From: Salinibacter pepae
Lineage (GTDB): Bacteria; Bacteroidota; Rhodothermia; Rhodothermales; Salinibacteraceae
Reading direction: 5' to 3'
Length of the DNA: 64,000 nucleotides
Assembly: GCF_947077775.1 (NCBI RefSeq)
Contig: NZ_CAMTTE010000001.1
Span: 1,550,001 to 1,614,000, forward strand
In this document: in pieces, positions 27,455-36,522 of the stretch
How positions within the stretch are numbered: the stretch's first letter is position 1
How the letters are laid out: each line of letters begins with the position of its first letter
The notes under the pieces: generated by a model
Database searches by the model: none
Told to the model about the DNA's origin: nothing
The model's input: the letters and a program-made list of their open reading frames with translations, nothing else
Program-made: the position numbers and the translations under genes

Positions 27455-29695
27455 CTACGGCTCGTCGCCAGGGGACGAGCCGGCGTCCGCCTCCGAGGCC
27501 GCCCGGGGAAGCCGCAGACGAACACACGTGCCGGCGTCTTCCTCCGTATCGACCTCAATGTCCCCGTTCATTTTCTCGATGACCTGCTTGGTGACCGCAA
27601 GCCCGAGCCCGGTGCCCTCGTACTCTCGGTTGAGGCCCTCCGAGGCCTGCCGAAACGGCTCGAAGACGTGCTCGACGGTGTCCGCGTCCATCCCAATGCC
27701 GGTGTCCTCCACCTCGACCACGGCGGCGTCCTCCGCCCGGTAGGACCGGACGCGGACGCGTCCGCCTTCCTCCGTGTACTTGATGGCGTTGCTGATCAGG
27801 TTCCGGAGGGCAATCTGCATTCCGCCCCGATCCGCCCGCGCAACAACCGGATGGGGAGTCGTTTCCACCTCGCAGTGGACCCCGGCCTCCTCGGCCTGCG
27901 GATGGAGCTCGTCGACGAGCCCTGTCGCCAGTTCATCCAGCGGGGTCCGTTCCGCGGAAAGGTCCATATGGCCCGCCTCCAGCCTCGACAGGTTCAGGAC
28001 GCCGTCCAGTGTGCCGAGGAGGCGACGCCCGTTCTTTCCGATGAGATGGGCAAACCGGCTCAGGGTGGACGGATTGGCGTCCGCGGGCCTGGCCGCAAAG
28101 AGATCAGCCTCTTCTTCGATCGTCTCGGAGAACCCAATGATCGACGTGAGGGGGGTGCGGATCTCGTGGCTCATGTTCGCCAGCATGGTCGACTTGAGCC
28201 GACTGGCCTCTTCGGCCGCCTCTTTTGCGTCTCGAAGGGCGGCCTCGCGACGGAGCCGGTCGAGGACGAGCGCGGCGTACCCGCCCAGCAGCTCCAGAAG
28301 GTGAAGGTTGAACTGGCGGTACGTCGTTTCGTCGGCCTTCCCCACCACGATGGCGCCGTGTCCGCCAATCGGAACGGAGGCGGCCGAGCGGAGATCGCCG
28401 TAGTCGATGGAGTTTGCCAGGGATTGAATGGATTCACTGACGACGGCCTCGCCGGACCGAAGGGCCTGCCCGGCCACCATGTTCTTCTGTGGGGGACGCG
28501 CCTCGGGCATTGGCAGCGACAGCCCCGACGCGGCCTCCGTGCGCTCCGGAACGATCAACCCGTCCTCCAAAAACCCGGTATGGGCGAACGGGTAGTCGAA
28601 GACCTCTTTCAGCACCCCGTGGATCCGGTCGGAGACTTCCTCCTGGGAGCCGGCCCGCAGCAGCTGCTTGGTCGCCCCGTACAGGGCCTCAATCTTTTCC
28701 CGTCGCGCGCGGAGGTCCCGCTCTCGCTCTTTGCGCTCGGTGATGTCCAGCCCGCCCCCCACCACTTTTCTCACCGTCCCGTCCGGGTCCGTGATCGGCA
28801 CGTGGATGCGGAGGTAGTGCCGGGGGCCCTCGTCCGTCTCGATGGTCTCCCGGAGGCGGTTGATCGATTTGGTCTCGACCACCTCCCGAATCGATTCGTC
28901 ACGCCGCCGGCCCAGCGCCACGTCCAGATCGTGCCGGCGGCAGTACCCCTCGTTGGTGAGCCCAATCAACTGCTCCCGCACCGCCGGGTCCCCGACGGCC
29001 CGTTCGTTGACGTACTGGAACCGTGCCTCCGTGTCGAAGACGGCCATCTCCATCGGCAGCTGCTCAATCATTTGCCGCTGCTGATCTCGGGACCGGCGCA
29101 GTTCGTCTCGCTGTGTCTTGAGGCTATTGCGCATCGACACCCCCCACCAGTGGGCCACCGCTTCGAAGAGGGCCACGTCGGCCATCCCACTGCCCAAGAC
29201 GAGCGGGCTCGTCTCGCGAGCGGGCGCCGCCCACACCCCTACGCCGAGCAGGACGAAGCCCGTCGCCAGAAACGACAGGACCGGGGCCATCGAATCGGCG
29301 CCGAGAATCACAATCCCTCCGAAGAGGGCGTAGACGAACAGGACGCTTAGCGAATACTCCCCGCTGAACTGGTTTAGTGCGGCAAGCGTGACGGTCCAGG
29401 CCATCACCAGGTACAACACCCCCCAGGACGCCTCCACGTACCGGCGGCGGACCGACGCGGAGACGAGGGACGCGGAACAGAGGAGCAGCAGTCCCCCTGC
29501 GAGGACGAGCCGGAACCACAGGGGGTCGTACTGACTCGGGGCCGCGGCTCGATGAGCCGCCCCGTGAACGAGGAGCAGAACCGGCCCGAGCAGAGACAGC
29601 AGGCGGTACACCTGCACCTGCGACCTGTGCCGCCGCGAGAAGAACGCATCTTCGGGCCGGAGGAGCTGGTAGAGCCGACGAGCCAGAGCGTACAT
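27455..29695 (-). CDS. membrane sensor histidine kinase with PAS and GAF domains
   Basis: The 746-residue kinase has about five or six membrane helices in residues 28-175. A PAS domain follows (MIEQLPMEMAVFDTEARFQY near 215, ending GLDITERKERERDL), then a GAF domain (about 335-490). Next are a HisKA domain with the phosphoacceptor His510 in MSHEIRTPLTSIIGF and an HATPase domain (N box LRNLISNAIKYTEEGG, G1 VEDTGIGMD, G2 YEGTGLGLAVTKQVIEKM). No receiver domain or adjacent response regulator gene is visible, so its partner lies elsewhere. It is transcribed divergently from miaB. The ligand is unknown. Confidence 0.93.
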   Translation of the reverse strand: MYALARRLYQLLRPEDAFFSRRHRSQVQVYRLLSLLGPVLLLVHGAAHRAAAPSQYDPLWFRLVLAGGLLLLCSASLVSASVRRRYVEASWGVLYLVMAWTVTLAALNQFSGEYSLSVLFVYALFGGIVILGADSMAPVLSFLATGFVLLGVGVWAAPARETSPLVLGSGMADVALFEAVAHWWGVSMRNSLKTQRDELRRSRDQQRQMIEQLPMEMAVFDTEARFQYVNERAVGDPAVREQLIGLTNEGYCRRHDLDVALGRRRDESIREVVETKSINRLRETIETDEGPRHYLRIHVPITDPDGTVRKVVGGGLDITERKERERDLRARREKIEALYGATKQLLRAGSQEEVSDRIHGVLKEVFDYPFAHTGFLEDGLIVPERTEAASGLSLPMPEARPPQKNMVAGQALRSGEAVVSESIQSLANSIDYGDLRSAASVPIGGHGAIVVGKADETTYRQFNLHLLELLGGYAALVLDRLRREAALRDAKEAAEEASRLKSTMLANMSHEIRTPLTSIIGFSETIEEEADLFAARPADANPSTLSRFAHLIGKNGRRLLGTLDGVLNLSRLEAGHMDLSAERTPLDELATGLVDELHPQAEEAGVHCEVETTPHPVVARADRGGMQIALRNLISNAIKYTEEGGRVRVRSYRAEDAAVVEVEDTGIGMDADTVEHVFEPFRQASEGLNREYEGTGLGLAVTKQVIEKMNGDIEVDTEEDAGTCVRLRLPRAASEADAGSSPGDEP

Positions 29696-30084
29696 AAGGA
29701 GTCAGGGCGCGCAGAACGAACGGCGGCCATATTCGCCGCGGAACTGCAGATGTCCCGCCGCTGTGGATCGAGGGACGGCTGTCGTGTCCGGGCAAATCGG
29801 CCGGAAGTGTGGTGTGCAGGACAAAACAGTGCAAATTCTCTTCCAAAAGATTCCAGCCTGGGGCCCGGGAAGCCCGGTCCGGGATTTTCGCGATCAGGCG
29901 GCGTCCACGCCCGGGGCAATTTCAACATGGTTGGTCGGGCCTGCCGACCCATTCCGTTCCGCAGGCCGATTCGATTGCCCCGATCGGACGCGTGCGTCCG
30001 TCCTCCGTCGGGAACGTTCGCCCGCCCCCTGAATGCAACGTCATTCCCTCTTTCGGCCGCTCGTCCACCAACTCCTCTTTTCCC
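29696..30084. other. 389-bp divergent intergenic region between the sensor kinase and miaB
   Basis: No gene is supported here. It must hold the divergent promoters of the kinase and miaB. On the minus strand a weak candidate is TTG about 21 bases before CCGATTTG, which matches only four of six fixed positions of the Bacteroidota -7 box. I see no terminator or clear repeat. Confidence 0.5.
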
Positions 30085-31596
30085 ATGGAGCCGATTGAAG
30101 ACCTCGACGTCCTTGCCGAAGACGAGGTGCGCCAGCGCGAGGCCGACGGGGAGGTCGACGAGGACCTCGATCGCGTCAAACACGGCTACGACGCCACCGC
30201 CGGCGACAAGCAGGTCTACATCGAGACCTACGGCTGCCAGATGAACGTGAACGACTCCGGGATCGTGGCCTCGGTGCTGGAGGAGAGCGGCTACGGCCTC
30301 ACGCGGGACCAGGCGGCGGCGGACGTCGTCCTGCTGAACACGTGTGCCATCCGCGAAAACGCCGAGCGGAAGATTCGGGCGCGCCTCAGCATGTTGCGCT
30401 CGGAGAAGGAAAAGCGGGACGGGGAGCTCATGCTGGGCGTCCTCGGCTGCATGGCCGAGCGCCTCCGCGAGAAGCTGCTGGAGCAGGAGGACCTGGTGGA
30501 CGTGGTGGTGGGCCCCGATGCCTACCGCGACCTGCCGCAGCTGCTCTACGAGGCGGACGCCACCGGCCAGGCCGCCGTCAACGTGGAGCTGTCGAAGCAG
30601 GAGACGTACGAGGACATCCAGCCGGTGCGCTACGACTCGAACGGCGTGAGCGCCTACGTCTCCATCATGCGCGGCTGCGACAACATGTGCACCTTTTGCG
30701 TGGTGCCCTTCACGCGGGGCCGCGAGGAGAGCCGCCCGGTCACGACCATCCTCTCGGAGGTGGCCCGGCTGGCCGAAGAGGGCTACAAAGAGGTGACCCT
30801 TCTCGGCCAAAACGTCAACTCGTACCGCTACACCGACGCGGACGGCACGTCCGTCTCCTTTGCCGAGCTCGTGGACCGCGTCAGCCGCGTCTCGCCGGAG
30901 CTGCGGGTCCGCTACTCCACGAGCCACCCGAAGGACTGCACCGACGCCCTCCTGCAGGTGCACCGCGACCGGCCCAACGTCTGCAACTACATCCACCTGC
31001 CGGTGCAGCACGGCAACACCGAGGTGCTCGACCGCATGCGCCGCACCTACACGCGGGAGGAGTACCTGGCGCTCACCGAACGGGCGAAGGAGCTGTGCCC
31101 GGGCGTCTCCCTCTCCACCGACCTGATCGCCGGCTTCTGCGGGGAGACGGAGGCGCAGCACGAGGACACCCTCTCGCTGATGGAAGAGGTGCGCTACGAC
31201 CACGCCTACATGTTCAAGTACAGCGAGCGGCCCCAGACCTACGCCGCCCGCAAGTACGAGGACGACGTGCCGGAGGACACGAAGCAGCGGCGCCTGGAGG
31301 AGATCATCGAGCTGCAGAACCAGCACGCGAAGAAAAGCAACGAGGCGGAGGTTGGGCGCGTCCACACTGTGCTCGTCGAGGGCCCCAGCAAGAAAAGCGA
31401 CGCGCAGTTCTTCGGCCGCACGGATACGAACAAGGGGGTCGTCTTTGACCGCGAGGACTACGAGCAGGGCGACTACGTGCGGGTTCGCATCGACGAATGC
31501 ACCTCCAGTACGCTTCTGGGCACTGCGATTGAAAAGACAACCCTGAAGGAGGCGGCGCGGACCGACTCGATTACGACCGAGCCCGCCCTCGCCTAG
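30085..31596 (+). CDS. miaB: tRNA-2-methylthio-N6-isopentenyladenosine synthase MiaB
   Basis: MiaB is a radical SAM methylthiotransferase that adds the 2-methylthio group to isopentenyl-A37 of tRNAs. The ATG at 30085 gives 503 residues; the frame is open upstream but unconserved. The N-terminal domain has [20 protein letters not shown], an internal [10 protein letters not shown] and LGCMAER, which provide the auxiliary cluster cysteines. The radical SAM motif is [20 protein letters not shown] (CxxxCxxC), and a C-terminal TRAM domain ends the protein. The first 40 residues are an acidic extension ([20 protein letters not shown]), typical of a halophile. Confidence 0.96.
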   Translation: MEPIEDLDVLAEDEVRQREADGEVDEDLDRVKHGYDATAGDKQVYIETYGCQMNVNDSGIVASVLEESGYGLTRDQAAADVVLLNTCAIRENAERKIRARLSMLRSEKEKRDGELMLGVLGCMAERLREKLLEQEDLVDVVVGPDAYRDLPQLLYEADATGQAAVNVELSKQETYEDIQPVRYDSNGVSAYVSIMRGCDNMCTFCVVPFTRGREESRPVTTILSEVARLAEEGYKEVTLLGQNVNSYRYTDADGTSVSFAELVDRVSRVSPELRVRYSTSHPKDCTDALLQVHRDRPNVCNYIHLPVQHGNTEVLDRMRRTYTREEYLALTERAKELCPGVSLSTDLIAGFCGETEAQHEDTLSLMEEVRYDHAYMFKYSERPQTYAARKYEDDVPEDTKQRRLEEIIELQNQHAKKSNEAEVGRVHTVLVEGPSKKSDAQFFGRTDTNKGVVFDREDYEQGDYVRVRIDECTSSTLLGTAIEKTTLKEAARTDSITTEPALA

Positions 31597-31631
31597 CATC
31601 TTGGATTTCCTCCTCACTTCTTCCCTCACCA

Positions 31632-32201
31632 TTGGGGACTACACCAGTGTCAACCGCCACTGCCCCCACAACCCATCGCTGGACGCGCGAGGAGTACCAC
31701 GACCTTGCCGACGCAGGATTTTTGGGCGAGGACGATCCCGTCGAACTAATCGAAGGGGCGATCATCCGAATGAGTCCGCAAAACACGCCGCACGCCGTCG
31801 CCATCCGCCTTGTGCGCCGTGTTTTACAACGGATATTCCCGGGTGACAAGTATCTAGTCGACGAGCAACTGCCCCTGGCCCTCGGCCCTCACTCTGAGCC
31901 AGAGCCCGATGTGTCTGTGGTTGAAGGGCAGCCCCGCGACTTCCTTGACGACCATCCGTCGTCGGCCGTCCTTGTCGTTGAGGTGGCCGACGCCTCGCTC
32001 CAGTTCGACCGCACGCGGAAACGCCCCCTCTACGCCCGGCACGACCTCCCGGAATACTGGATTGTCAATCTCGTGGATCGACAACTGGAGGTCCACTGGG
32101 GACCCACGGGCGAGTCGTACACCGAAACCACGGTCCACACGGCTGATGAGACCGTGTCCCTGCGCAATCAGTCAGTGGCCGTGTCGGACCTGCTGCCGTA
32201 G
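31632..32201 (+). CDS. Uma2-family (DUF820) putative endonuclease
   Basis: The 189-residue protein fits the Uma2 family: an N-terminal TREEYHDLADAGFLGEDDPVE followed by LIEGAIIRMSP, then EPEPDVSVVEG, VVEVADASLQFDRTRKRPLY and LPEYWIVNLVDRQLEVH. These form the PD-(D/E)xK-like restriction fold; the acidic residues and the Lys of KRPLYAR are kept. The biological role of the family is not established, and copies are often mobile or accessory. It follows miaB by 35 bp on the same strand. Its codon choice looks somewhat less GC-biased than its neighbours. Confidence 0.85.
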   Translation: MGTTPVSTATAPTTHRWTREEYHDLADAGFLGEDDPVELIEGAIIRMSPQNTPHAVAIRLVRRVLQRIFPGDKYLVDEQLPLALGPHSEPEPDVSVVEGQPRDFLDDHPSSAVLVVEVADASLQFDRTRKRPLYARHDLPEYWIVNLVDRQLEVHWGPTGESYTETTVHTADETVSLRNQSVAVSDLLP

Positions 32202-32479
32202 CCGGGGGCACACTTTCTTGTACTCCACAGGTCACCGATTCCCCGACGCCATCTGCGTCGCCTCGGGCAGCCCGCATGGGCGCAGTATGCTCCAGAGCCC
32301 GCCCCCTCCGATTCTACGCCGCCGTCAACTGCGGCCCCACAGCGACCCCGAGAACCCGAGGTCCATCGCGAGGAGGGTCGCGATCTACACGCCCCCGGCA
32401 ACGTAAGCAGCGTGGTGGGTAGCGTTCTCATCATGCCGGATCCGCCGTTCCTCAGAACCCGTCTCGCATCGTCTCCTCC

Positions 32480-33409
32480 ATGGACAATCCCTTCGGCCCG
32501 TACTCCTGGGGCGAATTTTTCCCGATGGTGTGGCGGCGCTTTACCGGCCCGTCGCCCCGCCCGCCGTCCCTCGACACGGCCCTCCGTTGTCGGGACGGCC
32601 CCGCGGACTACACGATGGGCTTCGTGGGCGACATCTGCCCCCTGTTCGGCCGCGAAGCCCACTTTGGGGACGGCGTGCGGGCGTTCCTGGGCGGCTGTGA
32701 CGTCGTGGTGGGCAACTTTGAAGGCATCTTCTCGGAGCGCGCCTGGCGGCCGTTCCTCATGAAGCACAGGCCGGACATCTTCCCGGCGCTGGCCGAACTC
32801 CGTCCCCTCGATCGATGGGTCGTCTCCATCGCCAACAACCACGCCACCGACTACGGCCCGGACGCCCTCCGGCGCACCCTCCAAATTCTAGACGAGCGCG
32901 GCCTGCGCTGGGTCGGCACCACCGACCGCCCCCGCCTCCAGATCGCAGACGGCATTACCGTGACGGCCTGGACCTGGTGGCTCAACCGCGGGGGCGACGG
33001 GGTGGCCCGCACCGCCCCCGGGGCGCCGGACGCACCGGGCCTCCACATCGCCCTGCCGCACTGGGGCTACGAGCACGAGCGCACACCGCGTTCCGAGCAG
33101 ACGCCGCCCGCGGGCTACGCGCTCACCACCGGCCACCACACCCATCTCCCCCAGCCGTTCGAGCCGCGGGACAACGGCCAGCTCGTTGCCTACTCGTTGG
33201 GCAATTTCGTGACGGGCAAGCAACTGCCCGTCCTCGGCGAGGGAGCGATGCTCAAGGTCGACCTTGCCCGGAAAGACGGCCCCCCCGAAGTTGTGCGCGC
33301 CGAGTTCCGCGAGATCACCCTCGACCGCGACCGCGACCAGTGCCACGTTGCCCTCCGCCACTCCGCCCCCCCAACACCTACCCAGGTCGCTTTCGACAAC
33401 GATTCTTGA
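32480..33409 (+). CDS. CapA-like metallophosphatase-fold protein
   Basis: The 309-residue protein has the CapA/PGA-synthesis fold: MGFVGDICPLFG (first metal motif), GGCDVVVGNFEGIF, VVSIANNHATDYG and the late TTGHHTHLPQPF and YSLGNFVTG motifs. These are the metal and substrate motifs of the family whose best known member is the capsule poly-gamma-glutamate protein CapA. There is no signal peptide, and no capB or capC gene is nearby, so a poly-gamma-glutamate role is not supported. The first 45 residues precede the domain. The 278-bp gap before it shows no gene. Confidence 0.82.
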   Translation: MDNPFGPYSWGEFFPMVWRRFTGPSPRPPSLDTALRCRDGPADYTMGFVGDICPLFGREAHFGDGVRAFLGGCDVVVGNFEGIFSERAWRPFLMKHRPDIFPALAELRPLDRWVVSIANNHATDYGPDALRRTLQILDERGLRWVGTTDRPRLQIADGITVTAWTWWLNRGGDGVARTAPGAPDAPGLHIALPHWGYEHERTPRSEQTPPAGYALTTGHHTHLPQPFEPRDNGQLVAYSLGNFVTGKQLPVLGEGAMLKVDLARKDGPPEVVRAEFREITLDRDRDQCHVALRHSAPPTPTQVAFDNDS

Positions 33410-33550
33410 CTCCCCCTTCCTCTTCCCCCTCCCTCCTGCCCTTCACCCACCCCCCGCACTCCCACGCCCGGACGCCGCCCTGTCATTCCTCCCACTGGTC
33501 CTTACCTTGGGCCGTCGTGCACGCACTTCCTGCAACCCGATCTCCACACC

Positions 33551-33886
33551 ATGCTCCTCTACGAAGTCAACCTGACCGTCGACGGCGACACCGCCCCGCG
33601 CTACAGCTCGTGGCTACGCGAGCACATCCGGGACATGCTCGAGCTCGACGGGTTCGAGGCGGCCGTCTGGTACGCCACCAGCGACGACGGCAACACCGCA
33701 CCGGCCCCCGACGAGCCGACCGGCGAGCGGGCCTGGACCGTGCAGTATCAGGTGCGCGACCGCGACGCCCTGCAGGCCTACTTCGACGAGCACGCCGATG
33801 AACTGCGGGAGGCCGGGCCCGAACACGGCGACCACGTGGCCGCCGACCGCCGCGTCCTCGAACAGAAGCGTCTTTTTCAGGGGTGA
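33551..33886 (+). CDS. DUF4286 family small protein
   Basis: This 111-residue acidic protein (MLLYEVNLTVDGDTAPRYSS at the start) has the ferredoxin-like alternation of strands and helices seen in DUF4286: a first strand, helix YSSWLREHIRDMLELDGF, a strand AVWYAT, WTVQYQVRDRDALQAYFDEH and a final helix. The tail ends with a basic helix, RRVLEQKRLFQG. The function is unknown; family members are common in Bacteroidota. It lies 141 bp after the CapA-like gene, behind a pyrimidine-rich stretch at about 33408-33465. Confidence 0.75.
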   Translation: MLLYEVNLTVDGDTAPRYSSWLREHIRDMLELDGFEAAVWYATSDDGNTAPAPDEPTGERAWTVQYQVRDRDALQAYFDEHADELREAGPEHGDHVAADRRVLEQKRLFQG

Positions 33887-34011
33887 CGGGTGCCCCCACG
33901 GCGGACCGGTCGACCGTGGGGGCGGGGGTCCCCGGCTCGGCGAGACGAGCATGCAAGGTCCTGACGCCTCACGCACGGACAGCCCCTCAGCGGAGGTCCT
34001 GGAGCTTGGGT

Positions 34012-34038
34012 TTAAACTGGCCCGGCACCTGTCGATAA
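34012..34038 (+). promoter_or_regulatory. candidate sigma-28 (FliA) promoter of the HDOD gene
   Basis: TTAAACTG (34012-34019), 11 bases, GTCGATAA (34031-34038). The sigma-28 consensus known from enterobacteria is TAAAGTTT-N11-GCCGATAA; the -10 box differs at one base and the spacer is exact. It shares the TTAA start and N11 spacing with two other sites in this window. It lies 135 bp upstream of the preferred GTG start. Confidence 0.5.
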
Positions 34039-34172
34039 CTAGGTGCAAAGGAGCTTCTTTTCCGTCCGGTGCCCCCGGATGCTGGTGCCGTCCGCGCTGG
34101 TGCCGGCGGCCGCCCCGGACGGGCCCACAGGCTCTTGCTCGCCTCGTCGGCTCATCAACTCCGCACCCGTCC

Positions 34173-35009
34173 GTGCAGAAACAGGGCCTCACGCTCACGT
34201 TTCCGACCCTTCCGTCCACCATCTCGAAGGTGGAAGAATTTATCGCCTCCGGACAGACGGACCCCGCCCCGCTCATCGACATCGTGGAGCACGACCCGTC
34301 CGTCTCCCTCAACGTCCTTCGGCGCGTCAATTCTCCGTACCACGGCCTCCAGCGAGAAGTCGAAAGCATTGACCGCGCCGTCCGCCTTCTCGGGTTCGTC
34401 GAGGTCTCCTCGATCGTCATGATTGAGGGGGTGGAGGAGCTCCGGGAGGACTTCGACGCCCACTCCGCCCTGCTCCGCCAAATCGCCCACTCGGCCGTCT
34501 TTACCGGTCGGTTTGCGCAGGGGCTTACGAAGGCCCTCGACGTGGAGGAGGACTGGACCCGGCTGGCCTTCTCGGCCGGCTTCATCCACGCGATGGGGCG
34601 CCTCGTCCTGCTCCACGTCCAGCCGGACCGGTACGCGACGCTGGCCGAGGCGGGCACAATGCCCCTCCCCGACACCGAGGCCGAGGCCCATGCCTTCGGT
34701 GAAAACTACCGCACCCTGGCCCCGCAGGCGGCCGACCATTGGGAGCTGCCGGAGCGGGTCTGCTCGGTGCTTCAGATCGCCGCCAACCCGGCAGACGAGC
34801 CGGAGTCGCCCAGCAAGATGCTCGGGGTCTCCATCCGGAACGGTGGCGACCTGGCCCGTCGGGACCTCGATGAAAACTTCGCCGCATCGTTGGACGCCCC
34901 TGAGGGCTCTGAGAACTCTGAGGACTCTCCTGTGTCGAGGATCGACGACCTCATGATGACGGTCGCCCAGGACGCGTCGACCTACGCATCGGAGGTGGGC
35001 CACTTCTGA
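34173..35009 (+). CDS. HDOD domain signalling protein
   Basis: An HDOD domain covers most of this 278-residue protein: the opening FPTLPSTISKVEEFIASGQ, the core IVEHDPSVSLNVLRRVNSPY, and AVRLLGFVEVSSIVMIEGVE. HDOD proteins are HD-domain relatives that lack catalytic residues and act in signalling, motility and stress control. I set the start at GTG 34173 (VQKQGLTLTFPTL) because the upstream open frame is Arg/Cys/Trp-rich and because a sigma-28-like promoter ends at 34038. ATG 33951 is the alternative. It faces the fliA gene convergently. Confidence 0.78.
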   Translation: MQKQGLTLTFPTLPSTISKVEEFIASGQTDPAPLIDIVEHDPSVSLNVLRRVNSPYHGLQREVESIDRAVRLLGFVEVSSIVMIEGVEELREDFDAHSALLRQIAHSAVFTGRFAQGLTKALDVEEDWTRLAFSAGFIHAMGRLVLLHVQPDRYATLAEAGTMPLPDTEAEAHAFGENYRTLAPQAADHWELPERVCSVLQIAANPADEPESPSKMLGVSIRNGGDLARRDLDENFAASLDAPEGSENSEDSPVSRIDDLMMTVAQDASTYASEVGHF

Positions 35010-35366
35010 CCGGCCTCGGGCCCCGCGGGCCGTCCCGGTTCTCGCCCCACGACGAAGCATCATTTGCCGCCCAGGGGCAGCTCTCGCTGTTCTCGTTTGG
35101 CACCGGGCCCCTCGCTCCACGAAGGGGCGAGCGCATCGTCCTGGAACCGTCGTCGTCCGGCTCGTCCCGTCCGCAAGCCGGGCCGCCCGCCGGACCGCAC
35201 GAGGGAGCGCCCTCTCCGTCGCCTAATTCGGCCCCGGCCCCTCACCTGCACTCGTGTCCCGCTCAACCACGTGCCGACCGGGCGGGGCCACACACCGATG
35301 GGCAACTGGGACTGCCCGCAAGCCCGCACTGGTATGTCTCTGCCCCCCTGCACTCGGGACGTGCCG
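35010..35366. other. 357-bp convergent intergenic region between the HDOD gene and fliA
   Basis: No gene is supported here. A short GC hairpin (GGCCC-CGC-GGGCC, 35019-35031) follows the HDOD stop by 10 bp and could help end transcription, but it lacks a T-run. The minus-strand frame at 35060-35353 has no recognisable features. Confidence 0.4.
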
Positions 35367-36113
35367 TCAGTGGGCGTGCTCTTCGAACTTCGACTGCAGG
35401 GTGAGCTGAATTTTTCCGAGGAGCTGCGAGATGCGGGCGGCGCTCAGGTCAAGCACCTCGCCGATCTCTTGGAGGGTCAGGTCTTCCGTGTAGTACAGGC
35501 CCAGGATCGTCTGCTGGCGCTCCGGAAGCGTCTGGATCAGGTCTTCGAGGTGCTTCTGCGTAGACGCCTGTTCGAACTGCTCGAACCCTTCGGTCCCGTC
35601 GTCGCTCGGGAGCACATCGAGCATCGTGTGGTCGTCGTCCTCGCTGGGCCGCGAGAGGGAGAGGGAGAAGCGGCACTGCGCGTCCCGGAGAAGGTCGTGG
35701 TACGCCTCCACGGCCATCCCCATGTAGTCGGCCACGTCCTCGTCCGACGGCTCCTCCCCCAGCATCTGTCGGAGCGACGAGAGCGCCTCCTGCACCGCGC
35801 CCATCTTCTTGCGCTTTTCCCGCGAGAGCACGTCGATTGAGCGGAGGTAGTCGATGATGTTGCCCCGGATGCGCCGGTACGCATGCGTCGCAAACTGGGC
35901 CTGCTCCGGATCGTAGTTGTCGAGGGCTTCGAGCAGCCCGACGATCCCGACGCTCTCCAGGTCCTCGTGCGCGGCAAGCAGGTGGTCGGGCACGCTGATC
36001 TTGCCGATGATGGAGCGTACGAGGGGGAGCGCCGCCATCACGACGGCCTCTCGGTTCGACGGGGTCGGGTCGTCGAGGTACTGCTCGACGAGGGGCTGCA
36101 GGTCACGGGACAT
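35367..36113 (-). CDS. fliA: FliA/WhiG-family flagellar sigma factor
   Basis: The 248-residue sigma-70 family protein has regions 2 to 4. Region 2 contains AALPLVRSIIGKI, DLESVGIVGLLEALDNYDP and FATHAYRRIRGNIIDYLRSID, the motif typical of FliA/WhiG. Region 3 contains MGAVQEALSSLRQMLGEEPS and DVADYMG. Region 4 ends with a helix-turn-helix (TLQEIGEVLDLSAARISQLL). Region 1 is absent, as in sigma-28. It would direct late flagellar and chemotaxis promoters; the three TTAAnnnn-N11-GYCGATAM sites in this window are candidate targets. It is the last gene of the flagellar cluster after flhF and flhG, a standard arrangement. Confidence 0.92.
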   Translation of the reverse strand: MSRDLQPLVEQYLDDPTPSNREAVVMAALPLVRSIIGKISVPDHLLAAHEDLESVGIVGLLEALDNYDPEQAQFATHAYRRIRGNIIDYLRSIDVLSREKRKKMGAVQEALSSLRQMLGEEPSDEDVADYMGMAVEAYHDLLRDAQCRFSLSLSRPSEDDDHTMLDVLPSDDGTEGFEQFEQASTQKHLEDLIQTLPERQQTILGLYYTEDLTLQEIGEVLDLSAARISQLLGKIQLTLQSKFEEHAH

Positions 36114-36153
36114 GGCACTACGGCGTTAGGACGTCGCAACGAGTCGCGGGGAT

Positions 36154-36522
36154 TTAGGCGGCCTGGGCTTCCCGAACGTTTTCGGACGGCTCAGGCTCCG
36201 ACTCCGCAGACGCCCCCTCGTCCGAGGCGTCCTCCTCCGCAATTGTCTCGAAGGGCATCCCGTGTTGGACGATGCTGCGGGCCGCCGCGTAGCCGACTGC
36301 CAGGATGAGGTAGGTTGCCACCCCGCCCCCCGCCGCGGTGACGACGGTGTGCTCCAGGGGCGCCCCGCCCCACATCTGCGCCAGAAAGATGCCGGTCCCG
36401 AACAGCACGCTCACGTCGGCGATGATTGTGTGGTAGGACAGGGACACGGAGGCAGTGTCGGAAGACGGCATGGTACAGGGCGCGATTGTGAGGCGTAGTG
36501 AGACGTGCAGGGCACAGTTCAT
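36154..36522 (-). CDS. small membrane protein between flhG and fliA
   Basis: The protein has 122 residues if the ATG at 36522 is used, which overlaps the flhG stop (ATGA) and suggests coupling. The ATG at 36471 (MPSSDTASVSLSYHTIIADV) gives 105 residues and a cleaner start. Two hydrophobic segments are visible (IIADVSVLFGTGIFLAQMW and TVVTAAGGGVATYLILAVGY), followed by an acidic tail (EEDASDEGASAESEPEPSEN). I do not recognise a family. Its position inside the flagellar operon suggests a motility-linked membrane role, which is inference. Confidence 0.62.
   Translation of the reverse strand: MNCALHVSLRLTIAPCTMPSSDTASVSLSYHTIIADVSVLFGTGIFLAQMWGGAPLEHTVVTAAGGGVATYLILAVGYAAARSIVQHGMPFETIAEEDASDEGASAESEPEPSENVREAQAA

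Noticed and set aside
29404-31632. Minus-strand frame of about 740 codons opposite miaB
   Set aside because: It is antisense to miaB and its first part reads as a shadow of radical SAM sequence; its end runs out of frame through the kinase gene.
35060-35353. Minus-strand frame of 97 codons in the HDOD-fliA gap
   Set aside because: Its composition is Arg/Gly-rich with no start signal or family resemblance; the gap is convergent and likely non-coding.
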